From Planctomycetota bacterium (GTDB lineage: Bacteria > Planctomycetota > UBA1135 > GCA-002686595), in the NCBI GenBank assembly GCA_016779205.1, contig JADHOC010000006.1:62001-126000 (forward strand): DNA of 64,000 bases. The letters are read 5' to 3'. The translations under genes were made by a program, and so were the position numbers. Shown piece after piece: positions 1 through 7,341 of this stretch. The notes under the pieces were generated by a model that worked only from the letters and a program-made list of their open reading frames with translations, ran no database searches and was not told where the DNA came from. Numbering within the stretch: the stretch's first letter is position 1; each line of letters begins with the position of its first letter.

Positions 1-2298
1 CGCCCGCTGGGATTCGGGCGCATCACTTTCGATGAGCTTCCGGCCCCCGTCGACGAGGCGGAGATCCTGGTGAGCCTCGGATGCGACGACCCCCCTCTCC
101 CCTGGAAGGGGGTGGCCCGAGGTGGCGTGGAGCTCGGAGAGGTCCCTGCGCCGTCCCCGGGCTCGTCGCCGCTCAAGGGAATGGCCCTGACCGGGTGGAA
201 GGAGACGAAGGCGATCGAGGGCCCGATCCCGCCGGCGAGCGCGGGGTTCAACGAGATCGTCGTGGAGGCCGCCGCGTCCGACGGGCCCCACGAGAAGGTC
301 CAGCTGGTCCTCCTGAGGGACGGGCAGGCCGTCTACCGATCGCCGAGCGCCTCGCTCAGGGCCGACGGCGCCCTCGATCTGCTCGCGTTCCCGATCCCAG
401 GCCAGCGGGCTCGCACCACCAGGGCCGACCAGTTTCGGGTCGAGTTCGCCGGGAACTGCACCACGGACATCGTTCACCGCGTCTCGTTCGTGCGGCAGCC
501 CCTCTCTCGCTTCCTCGTGAAGGACGAGCCCTTCGGCTCGACGAGGCTGGCCGGGGACCTGCTCCGACGATCCGTGAGCGTCACGTCGTCGGGCCCGCGC
601 ACGGCGGCCATCGTCCTCCGGGACGGCGAGACCTTGGACCTCCACCTGGCGGGCGACCCGGACTTCCACCCGAGGGGTGAGGCCTACCTGTTCGAGGTCA
701 CGGTCACCGGGAGCGGACCGCCGGTCCGCCGCTCCGTGTCCGTGGAGCGGGACGAGTGGGCCGCGGTCTCCTTCCGTGCCTCGGAGGTCGGCGCCGGGCC
801 CGCTCGACTCCGCGTCTCCATTGGGCCCGAGGAGGGCGAGGGCAGCGCCGTGGGTTTCATCGGCGAGGCGAGCATTCGCCGCCAGGGTCTGGCGGGCCCG
901 ACCGTGGTGCTCATCACCTCGGACACCCACAGGGCCGACCACGTCGGGGTCTTCAATCCCGCCTCCCCCGTGGCCACGCCCCACCTCGACGCGCTCGCCG
1001 CGAGAGGCGTCGCCTTCGGTGACTGCCTCTCCTCGACGAACATCACCAAGCCAGCGCACATGGCGCTGATGACTGGCCTTCATCCGCTGGACATCGGCAT
1101 CCTCTCCAATCGATCACGGCTGGCGGCCACCGCCGACACCCTCGCGGAGCGCTTCGCCGCCGCGGGCTACCAGACGTTCGCGGTGACCAGCGCGTTCCTC
1201 CTGCTGGACCAACACAGCGGCCTGGGACAGGGCTTCGACCGCATGGAAGGGCCGTTGCGGCTCCAGCGCGACGGCGAGGTCTCCATCTCCCGGATGGTGG
1301 ACTGGATCGATGGCGCGGACGGTGCGCCGGTCTTCGCGTGGCTTCATCTCTTCGACGCCCACGAGCCCTACGGCCCGCCGGAGCCCTACGACCGAAGGTA
1401 CTACGAGGGCGACGAGCCGTTCGGTGAGCAGCCGCTGGGCCTGGACCAGCGGTTGATCCCCCACTGGCTGGAGGGCCTCCAGGACCTCGACTACCCCTAC
1501 GCCCAGTACCGCGCCGAGGTGGACTACCTCGACGGCGCCCTCGCCGAGCTGCTCGACCACCCGCGGGTGAGGAACGGGACCGTGGCCTTCACCGCGGACC
1601 ACGGGGAGTCCTTCGGGGAGCACGGCATCTGGTGGGGTCATGCGGGCCTCTACCCTGGCACCACCCGGGTCCCCCTGATCATGAGCTGGCCGGGGAGCCC
1701 GCAGGGGCTCCTCCTCGATGCCCCTGTGCAGCACCGGGACGTCGCCCATACGCTGCTGACCCTGAGCGACGTCGGGGCCGACAGCTTCCCGGGTCGCGAC
1801 CTCCGGCAGGCCATCGCGGATGAGCAGGTCGAGGAGCCCCGCTTCATGATCGGGGGCCACGGCTTCTCCGCGGCGGTCCGGTCCGGTGACTGGCTCTTCA
1901 CCATGGACCTGCGGCGCCATCACGAGGCGACGAGGGAGAAAGCCAGGTCCACGGGACAGTCCGAGCTCTTCAACCTCTCCATGGATCCGAGGTGCGAGGA
2001 GGACCTCCTGCTCGAGGAGATCGACCGCGCCGTCGCCATGCGGAAGGCTCTGCTGAACTGGATCCAATCCGCTCCGCCGGAGGGCCTCCGTGAGGACCAG
2101 CGCAGGAGCCCCGAGGATGAGTCCATGCTGGCTGCCCTCGGCTATGCGGACCACTCCGCCTCGAGGTCCAGCCGGGTATGGGATCCGGAGCGATGGGACG
2201 GCCTATCCACATGGGAAGAGAGCCCTTGGCGCCTCTTCTTCGAGGACGAGGCGTTCCGCGAGCGGTACCTGGCCGTGCGCAAGAACAGGAAGCGGTGA
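1..2298 (+). CDS. Sulfatase-fold hydrolase, 5' end outside window
   Basis: Alkaline-phosphatase-superfamily hydrolase of the sulfatase type; substrate unknown. The frame is open to the left edge of the window, so the true start is missing. A GTG at 70 is the first start codon inside, but the codons before it also read as plausible protein. About 270 residues of non-catalytic, probably beta-rich sequence precede the catalytic domain, which starts at VVLITSDTHRADH. A metal-binding D-H-G is in FTADHGESFGEHG. Sulfatases carry C/S-x-P-S-R at the nucleophile; here the aligned residues are T-K-P-A-H, with Thr codon 1045-1047. Formylglycine cannot form on Thr, so a phosphodiesterase or phosphotransferase reaction, or a non-standard hydrolase, is possible. 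The fold assignment is firm, the reaction is not. Confidence 0.85.
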   Translation, partial: RPLGFGRITFDELPAPVDEAEILVSLGCDDPPLPWKGVARGGVELGEVPAPSPGSSPLKGMALTGWKETKAIEGPIPPASAGFNEIVVEAAASDGPHEKVQLVLLRDGQAVYRSPSASLRADGALDLLAFPIPGQRARTTRADQFRVEFAGNCTTDIVHRVSFVRQPLSRFLVKDEPFGSTRLAGDLLRRSVSVTSSGPRTAAIVLRDGETLDLHLAGDPDFHPRGEAYLFEVTVTGSGPPVRRSVSVERDEWAAVSFRASEVGAGPARLRVSIGPEEGEGSAVGFIGEASIRRQGLAGPTVVLITSDTHRADHVGVFNPASPVATPHLDALAARGVAFGDCLSSTNITKPAHMALMTGLHPLDIGILSNRSRLAATADTLAERFAAAGYQTFAVTSAFLLLDQHSGLGQGFDRMEGPLRLQRDGEVSISRMVDWIDGADGAPVFAWLHLFDAHEPYGPPEPYDRRYYEGDEPFGEQPLGLDQRLIPHWLEGLQDLDYPYAQYRAEVDYLDGALAELLDHPRVRNGTVAFTADHGESFGEHGIWWGHAGLYPGTTRVPLIMSWPGSPQGLLLDAPVQHRDVAHTLLTLSDVGADSFPGRDLRQAIADEQVEEPRFMIGGHGFSAAVRSGDWLFTMDLRRHHEATREKARSTGQSELFNLSMDPRCEEDLLLEEIDRAVAMRKALLNWIQSAPPEGLREDQRRSPEDESMLAALGYADHSASRSSRVWDPERWDGLSTWEESPWRLFFEDEAFRERYLAVRKNRKR

Positions 2299-2656
2299 GG
2301 CCAACAAGGGTGGGCGCCGCGCCCGGCCTCGCGCCACTCTCCTGACCTGAGTGCCGAGGACGCACGTCCCGTGCCCGTGGGCTCTCGCAGGGGACGCTCC
2401 GACCCTCGAGTCACTGCCGAAGCGGCGCTCGCGGCCAATCCGGCAGGCCAAAATGCCATCCTGGCACCCCGAGCCGCGCCCCTCGGAGAGCCCCGGGCAA
2501 GATCCCCCATGAGGCCTCAGCCCCTTTCCAGAAAGCGACTTGGGACCGGTGCCCCCCCTGGTCTCTGCCGCACCTGGCCCCGGACTTGTTCCTCGGAAGG
2601 CCCACGCGCACCGGCCACGGAGCGCAACGAGATACCCGAGACCAAGAGGACGCATC
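2299..2656. other. Intergenic region upstream of the Hsp20 pair
   Basis: 358 bases without a convincing gene. Open frames on both strands here have the arginine/proline-rich look of shadows. A short perfect hairpin (TGCCA, 3-base loop, TGGCA at 2454-2466) is the only structure I noticed. I found no CIRCE element and no paired sigma-32 -35/-10 boxes, so how the downstream heat-shock genes are controlled is not visible. Confidence 0.5.
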
Positions 2657-3109
2657 ATGGTTCTGTTCGATCACGACCCCTTCCAGATCTTCCAACGAGC
2701 CCTCCGGCACGACGCCCCTGGCTCCGCGAACGCGAGGCACGGCCGCGCCTTGACCCGGCGCTCCACCGAGGCTCCGGCCGCCGGCGCGGTGAACGTCAGC
2801 TCCGGGGATGAGGGCACCGAGCTGACGATGCTCGTGCCCGGCTTTGGCCCCGCGCACATCGACGTGAGCGTCGAGCGGGCCGCCCTGCGGATCCGCGGTG
2901 AGCGAGACGGGCGCCGCTTCGAGCGCTCCTTCCGGCTGCCACACGCCGTCCACATGGAGGACGCCAAGGCCCAGGTGGAGCACGGCGTGCTCACGCTGAC
3001 CCTGCCGCGCAGCGATGCCGAGCGGCGCCAGCAAGTGCCTGTCCTCGGAGGGGCCGCCGCCCTGGACGGGCCGGCCGAGATCGGGGAGGACCCCGGGAGC
3101 ACGGCCTGA
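2657..3109 (+). CDS. Hsp20/alpha-crystallin small heat shock protein
   Basis: ATP-independent chaperone that holds unfolding proteins in the cytoplasm. Start chosen at ATG 2657 (150 residues) because AAGAGGA lies about 7 bases upstream; an upstream in-frame start at 2540 would add an arginine/proline-rich stretch unlike the family. The protein begins MVLFDHDPFQIFQRAL. It has an alpha-crystallin domain from roughly residue 40 that ends in HGVLTLTLPR, the conserved G-V-L strand of the family. It is followed after about 55 bases by a second Hsp20 gene on the same strand, so the two are probably co-transcribed. Confidence 0.9.
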   Translation: MVLFDHDPFQIFQRALRHDAPGSANARHGRALTRRSTEAPAAGAVNVSSGDEGTELTMLVPGFGPAHIDVSVERAALRIRGERDGRRFERSFRLPHAVHMEDAKAQVEHGVLTLTLPRSDAERRQQVPVLGGAAALDGPAEIGEDPGSTA

Positions 3110-3165
3110 TCCAGGCCCATCACCTCGCGATGAACCAACCCGACCACCACCAGGAGACACCGACC

Positions 3166-3543
3166 ATGACCGGGAACACCTCACGACAGGAAGCACCGAC
3201 CACCCAGGCCCAAGCGCCCCGCGCCCGGCGGACACCACGCTGGGCCGCCCGGCCCTCGGACGACGGTCTCGCCCTGACCTTCGACCTCCCCGGGGCGAGC
3301 CGCGGCGAACTCGAGCTCGCGATCGAGGAGGGGGAGCTGCACCTGCTGGCTCGGACGACCCTCGCGGGTCCGGCGCAGGCGGCCTCGGCCCGGCTCGAGT
3401 TCGAGCCCTTCGACTTCGAGGGGCGCTGGGCGCTCCCCGAAGACGTCGACGCCGACGCCGCGGAGGCTCGCCTCGAGGACGGGCAGCTCACGGTGACGAT
3501 CCCCCGCCGGGGACCCCAGCGCCGCGCCATCGAGGTCCGCTGA
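3166..3543 (+). CDS. Second Hsp20-family protein, divergent
   Basis: Small alpha-crystallin-like protein of 125 residues, partner of the Hsp20 immediately upstream. I prefer ATG 3166 because AGGAG sits 9 bases before it; the longer form from ATG 3130 has no ribosome binding site. The N-terminal 20 residues are Thr/Gln/Arg rich and probably disordered. The core runs from LALTFDLPGAS to the strand EDGQLTVTIPRRG, which matches the closing strand of the alpha-crystallin domain with Q-L in place of V-L. Sequence similarity to its neighbour is low, which fits a hetero-oligomeric pair rather than a recent duplicate. Confidence 0.85.
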   Translation: MTGNTSRQEAPTTQAQAPRARRTPRWAARPSDDGLALTFDLPGASRGELELAIEEGELHLLARTTLAGPAQAASARLEFEPFDFEGRWALPEDVDADAAEARLEDGQLTVTIPRRGPQRRAIEVR

Positions 3544-3564
3544 CGCCCGCGACCGAAGCGGCGA

Positions 3565-3620
3565 CCGGGGCGCGGGGCGGCCGGCTCCAGGTTCACCCCT
3601 GGCGCCGGACCGCGCCCCGG
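3565..3620. terminator. Bidirectional terminator-like hairpin between convergent genes
   Basis: Perfect 11-base inverted repeat, CCGGGGCGCGG at 3565-3575 and CCGCGCCCCGG at 3610-3620. An inner hairpin sits in the loop (CCAGG 3587-3591 with CCTGG 3598-3602). It lies exactly between the convergent Hsp20 and RNA methyltransferase genes. There is no U-tract, as is common in very GC-rich genomes. Confidence 0.5.
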
Positions 3621-3631
3621 GGTGCGTCGAA

Positions 3632-4759
3632 TCAGAGGTCGGCGGTCACGAGCTGACACTCGATCCCGCCGTTGAGGATCCGGTGCCGCTCCGCGCGGGA
3701 GATCCGGAGGAGCCCCGCCAGGCGGGACGACCCCGTGAGCAGGGCCACCCGGTAGCCCTCGAGCGCCTTGAGCTGGGTCCCGAAGTCGCCGTGGAGCTCC
3801 TCCACCCGGTCCCCCACCCGCTCGCCGTAGGGGAGGTTGCTCACCACGGTGCCGTTCCATCCCGCGCGGGGCGCGAAGCTGCGGGCGTCGGCCACCTCCA
3901 GGAGGGCGAGGTCACCGAAGCCCAGGCCGTCGAGGTGGGCTTGGGTCTCCTCCAGCCGATCCGCGACGATGTCGTGACCCACGAGCCGGAGCTTGCGGGG
4001 GATCTTCACCGCTGCCTTCGCCTCGTCGCGGGCCCGCTGCCACCCCGCCGCGTCGTGGCCGCGCCAGGTCTCGAACCCGAAGCGCTCGCGGGAGAGCCCC
4101 GGGGCCATGCCGGCCGCGATCATGGCCCCCTCCACCAGGAGCGTGCCCGTCCCGCAGAACGGGTCGATCAGCGGCGCCCGCCGGTCCCACCCGGAGTGCA
4201 GCACGCAGGCCGCCGCCAGGGTCTCGGCCAGGGGCGCGCGTCCCTGGGACCGGCGCCACCCCCGACGATGCAGGGACGCCCCGGAGGTGTCCACCGAGAG
4301 GGTCGCCCGGTCCCGGAAGAGGTGCAGGTGCACACGCACGTCCGCGTCCTCGCGGTCCACCGTGGGGCGCGTGCCGTCGGCGGCCCGCACCTGGTCCACG
4401 ATGGTGTCCTTCACGCGCTGCTGGAGATAACGGCTGTGATCCAGGGCCGACTCCCGGGTCTGGGCGTCCACCCACAGGGTCCCGCCCGGCTGGACGAAGG
4501 CGGACCAGTCCACCGCTCCGACGCCCTCGTCGAGGGCCGACTCGCTCACCGCGTCGAAGCGGGACTCCCGCCGCAGCACCCGCACGGCGGTGCGGAGCCA
4601 CAGGTTGGCGCGCCAGGCGTCGCGCATGGTCCCCTCGAAGCGGACGCCCCCCACCTGGCGCTCCGACCGAGCGAGGCCGAGGTCGCGGACCTCCCGATGG
4701 AGCAGCGGCTCGACGCCAGGGGCGCAGGTGGCGAAGTAGGTGTAGCGTTGACCTGACAT
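3632..4759 (-). CDS. THUMP-type rRNA N2-guanine methyltransferase (RlmL/YcbY N-terminal type)
   Basis: Class I SAM-dependent RNA methyltransferase (COG0116), 375 residues, likely modifying a guanine of 23S rRNA in the cytoplasm. The N-terminus YTYFATCAPGVEPLLHREV is the ferredoxin-like/THUMP start typical of the family. The SAM-binding motif is DPFCGTGTLLVEGA (about residues 197-210). The catalytic motif, usually N-P-P-Y-G-E-R, reads NLPYGER, so the first Pro is Leu. Length equals a stand-alone RlmL N-terminal half; the RlmK half of the enterobacterial fusion is absent, as in most bacteria. The start is the first ATG; GGAG lies directly against it, which is too close for a normal ribosome binding site. 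Confidence 0.88.
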   Translation of the reverse strand: MSGQRYTYFATCAPGVEPLLHREVRDLGLARSERQVGGVRFEGTMRDAWRANLWLRTAVRVLRRESRFDAVSESALDEGVGAVDWSAFVQPGGTLWVDAQTRESALDHSRYLQQRVKDTIVDQVRAADGTRPTVDREDADVRVHLHLFRDRATLSVDTSGASLHRRGWRRSQGRAPLAETLAAACVLHSGWDRRAPLIDPFCGTGTLLVEGAMIAAGMAPGLSRERFGFETWRGHDAAGWQRARDEAKAAVKIPRKLRLVGHDIVADRLEETQAHLDGLGFGDLALLEVADARSFAPRAGWNGTVVSNLPYGERVGDRVEELHGDFGTQLKALEGYRVALLTGSSRLAGLLRISRAERHRILNGGIECQLVTADL

Positions 4760-4935
4760 CTCCAGGGGCGGGGTGGCTCCGGGGAACCCTGAGGATTCAG
4801 GGAGGGCGCGGAGCCCGGATTCAGGCGCCGTCGTGGGCGGAGGACCCTACTCCCCCGGGCGCCCTGGCGGAAGGCGCGCAGGACGATCCACGGCCCTCTC
4901 CCTCGGATCTCGCGACCGGGGCGCCGAGGGGCCCC

Positions 4936-6438
4936 TCAGGCGGACATCGTGTAGACGCCCGCCGTCCCGAAGGCGCGGCGCCACAGGTCCGTCTGCAGGA
5001 GTTCGTCGGGGTCAAGCTCGGCCTTCAGCGCCCGGAACGCCGCGAGCTTGTCGCGGTCGTACATGGCCTCCACCGCCCGGGGCCCGAGGACCGAGTCCTT
5101 GGCGAAGTAGAAGCGTCCTCCGCGCTCCAGAACCACCCGGGTGAGCTCGTCGCACATGGACGACAGGTCATGTCTCCGTTCGTCGGAGACCTTGAAGTCC
5201 ATGGCCATGGACCACCCGTCGAGCCCGTGGGTCAGGAGGAAGGGGTCCGGGCGGTGTCGCTTGAGCACGCCGAGGTAGGACACCATCCCGCGCTGCTGCT
5301 GGCGGCGGAGGATCTCCTTGAAGCCGTCGTGAGCGCTGTCGGCGGGGAGGAAGACCTGGTACTGGATGAGGCCCGTCCCCGGCCGGCGCCCGTAGGCGAA
5401 CTTCCAGTTGGGCACGAAGTCGAGCAGGAAGTTGAACGCCGCGTGGGACTGGCGATACCAGCCCTTCCGCTGCTCGAGCTTTCCCATCTGGTGCTTGGTG
5501 AAGTTCAGGAGGCGCATGCCCGGCTCGTTCGCGAGCAGGCGGAGGATCCGCCAGACCTCGGACTTGGGGAAGCCGAGGATCGAGGACGGCAAGGCCTGGT
5601 AGTCGAGCCGCAGGGTCCGCTCGGGCGCGGGGTCCTCCCCGGGGCCGAGGTACCGGGCGTGATGGATGAGGCCCCGGCCCGCGGCGTCGCCGCTGCCGAA
5701 GCAGTCGACCCATCCCACGAGGTAGTCGGCGGTGCCCGTGTGGGCGTCCACGTAGTCCATCATGGCGCCGATGTTCGGCACCGAGATCCCCGCCACGTCG
5801 ATGTCACCGGAGTGGATCTTCTTGGTGGCGATGCGGATCCGGGTGATCGCTCCGAGCATCCCGAAGCCGCCGATGGCCGCGTGGAAGAGGTCCGGCCGCT
5901 CCTCGCGGCTGGCGAGCACCTGCTCACCCGAGGGGAGCACCAGGTCGATGTCCTGGATGGCGTCGCCGATGGTGCCGACCTTGTAGTTGTTCTTGCCGTG
6001 GATGTTCATCCCCGCGGCCCCGGCGAGGGTGGGGAACATGGTCCCAGACACCACCTTGGGCCAGTACCCGCGCGGGAGCGAGTGGCGCCAGAGGTCCCGG
6101 ATGGTCACCCCTGCCTCGCAGTCGGCCACGCCGGTCTCCTCGTCGAAGGACAGAACGCGGTTCATGCGGGTCACGTCGAGGACGTCTCCCTCCCCGTTGA
6201 TGCTGGCGTCCCCGTAGCTGCACCCGGATCCGCGCAGCGCGACCGAAGCGCCCCGCGCGCGGGCCGCGCCCAGGGCCGCCGCGACCTCATCCGCGGACCG
6301 GGGTCGCCAGACCCGGGATCGGGCGCCGGTGCTCATGCCCCACCCCTCCACGAACTCCACGCCCGCGTCGGGGCCGAGGCGCGTGGGGCGGCGCCTCCTC
6401 GGGAGCCGCGATCCAGCGGTCGACTCGGGGCCGCCCAT
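4936..6438 (-). CDS. DprE1-like FAD-dependent sugar oxidase
   Basis: FAD-binding oxidase of the vanillyl-alcohol oxidase fold, closest by eye to DprE1, which oxidises decaprenylphosphoryl-ribose to the 2'-keto form. Start ATG 6438 overlaps the upstream SDR stop (TGATG), giving 500 residues; an earlier in-frame start would run back into that gene. Shared features with DprE1: the PP-loop GSGCSYGDASIN, the flavin-loop MNIHGKNN, GLIQYQVFLP, and GGRFYFAKDS near the C-terminus. DprE1 has Cys387 in W-N-I-C-V-D-F, the target of benzothiazinones; here the same place reads W-S-M-A-M-D-F. The SDR gene upstream resembles DprE2, so the pair probably epimerises a lipid-linked sugar. Mycobacterial arabinan itself is not expected. 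Confidence 0.82.
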   Translation of the reverse strand: MGGPESTAGSRLPRRRRPTRLGPDAGVEFVEGWGMSTGARSRVWRPRSADEVAAALGAARARGASVALRGSGCSYGDASINGEGDVLDVTRMNRVLSFDEETGVADCEAGVTIRDLWRHSLPRGYWPKVVSGTMFPTLAGAAGMNIHGKNNYKVGTIGDAIQDIDLVLPSGEQVLASREERPDLFHAAIGGFGMLGAITRIRIATKKIHSGDIDVAGISVPNIGAMMDYVDAHTGTADYLVGWVDCFGSGDAAGRGLIHHARYLGPGEDPAPERTLRLDYQALPSSILGFPKSEVWRILRLLANEPGMRLLNFTKHQMGKLEQRKGWYRQSHAAFNFLLDFVPNWKFAYGRRPGTGLIQYQVFLPADSAHDGFKEILRRQQQRGMVSYLGVLKRHRPDPFLLTHGLDGWSMAMDFKVSDERRHDLSSMCDELTRVVLERGGRFYFAKDSVLGPRAVEAMYDRDKLAAFRALKAELDPDELLQTDLWRRAFGTAGVYTMSA

Positions 6439-7217
6439 CAGATGCTCGTCCGACGGAAGAGGAACGACGGGATGGCGCGGATGATCAGGCTCACCGGGAG
6501 CCACCGCAGGGGCACGTGACGGACCTCCAGGAGCCCACCGCGGGCGGCCTTGAGGATCTCCTTCGCGGCGCGCTCGGCGCTCACCGGCATCATCAGTTGG
6601 TCGAGGTGCTCGGTCATGGGCGTCTCGATCATGCCCGGCTTCACGGTCACGACACGCACGCGGCGCTCCGCGAGGCGATTCCGAAGGGACTCAAGGTAGG
6701 TCGCCATGGCAGCCTTGGTGGCGCCGTAGACGGGGGCGCCCTTGCGGCCCCGGTCGCCCGCGATGGAGCCGATGCCGACGATGGTCCCGCTGCGCTGGGT
6801 GTGGAAGAGGCGCGCGGCGAGGTTGGTCCAGGTGATGCAGCCCCCGAGGTTCACGTCGACCATGGCGAGGTCCTTCTCGCTGTCGTACTCCTCGGGACCG
6901 ACCTCCGGCATGATCCCCGCGGCGTAGATGAAGAGGTCGAGCCCGCCGAGCTCCGAGACGAGCTCATCGAAGAGGCCGGGGGCCTCCGCCGCGTCCGTCA
7001 CGTCGTGGGTGCGATGCACGAAGCGACCCGCGGCGCCCTCCAGTTCCTCGGCGAGCCCCGCGAGGCTCTCGCCCCGTCGCGCGACCCCGCCCACCGCGTA
7101 GCCCTCGTCCACCAGCTGGCGCACGAGGGAGGCTCCCATTCCGGAGCTCGCGCCGATCACGAGCGCGCTGCCTTTCTTGCTGTTTGTGGTCACGGCCGAT
7201 CCGTCCGTTGGGTCCAT
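6438..7217 (-). CDS. DprE2-like short-chain dehydrogenase
   Basis: NAD(P)-dependent short-chain dehydrogenase, 259 residues from ATG 7217; a GTG at 7193 is an alternative start 8 codons later. It has the nucleotide-binding glycine motif GASSGMG, the N-A-G-like strand YAAGIM, catalytic Ser in GIGSIAG and Tyr/Lys in YGATK. The C-terminal stretch VPLRWLPVSLIIRAIPSFLF is hydrophobic and may touch the membrane. Its stop overlaps the start of the DprE1-like oxidase, so the two are translationally coupled. By analogy with DprE1/DprE2 it would reduce the 2'-keto sugar made by the oxidase. Pairing and spacing support this; the substrate is inferred. Confidence 0.85.
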   Translation of the reverse strand: MDPTDGSAVTTNSKKGSALVIGASSGMGASLVRQLVDEGYAVGGVARRGESLAGLAEELEGAAGRFVHRTHDVTDAAEAPGLFDELVSELGGLDLFIYAAGIMPEVGPEEYDSEKDLAMVDVNLGGCITWTNLAARLFHTQRSGTIVGIGSIAGDRGRKGAPVYGATKAAMATYLESLRNRLAERRVRVVTVKPGMIETPMTEHLDQLMMPVSAERAAKEILKAARGGLLEVRHVPLRWLPVSLIIRAIPSFLFRRTSI

Positions 7218-7341
7218 CGGACGGAAGGGTACGGCGGCTGAACGGAAGCGCGAGGAGGAGCCTCCAAATCGGTGGGATCGGTGCACCCCGGTCGCTAGGG
7301 TCTTGCACCCGACGTGGCCAGACGGTGCACGACGCCCACCC
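7218..7341. promoter_or_regulatory. Divergent promoter region between SDR and helicase genes
   Basis: 124 bases between divergent starts at 7217 and 7342. Promoters for both directions must lie here or just inside the genes. I could not pick confident -35/-10 boxes. Confidence 0.4.

Noticed and set aside
2490-2560. CCCCAT near 2506 as a sigma-32 -10 box for the Hsp20 genes
   Set aside because: No matching CTTGAA-like -35 box at a suitable distance; chance match in C-rich DNA.
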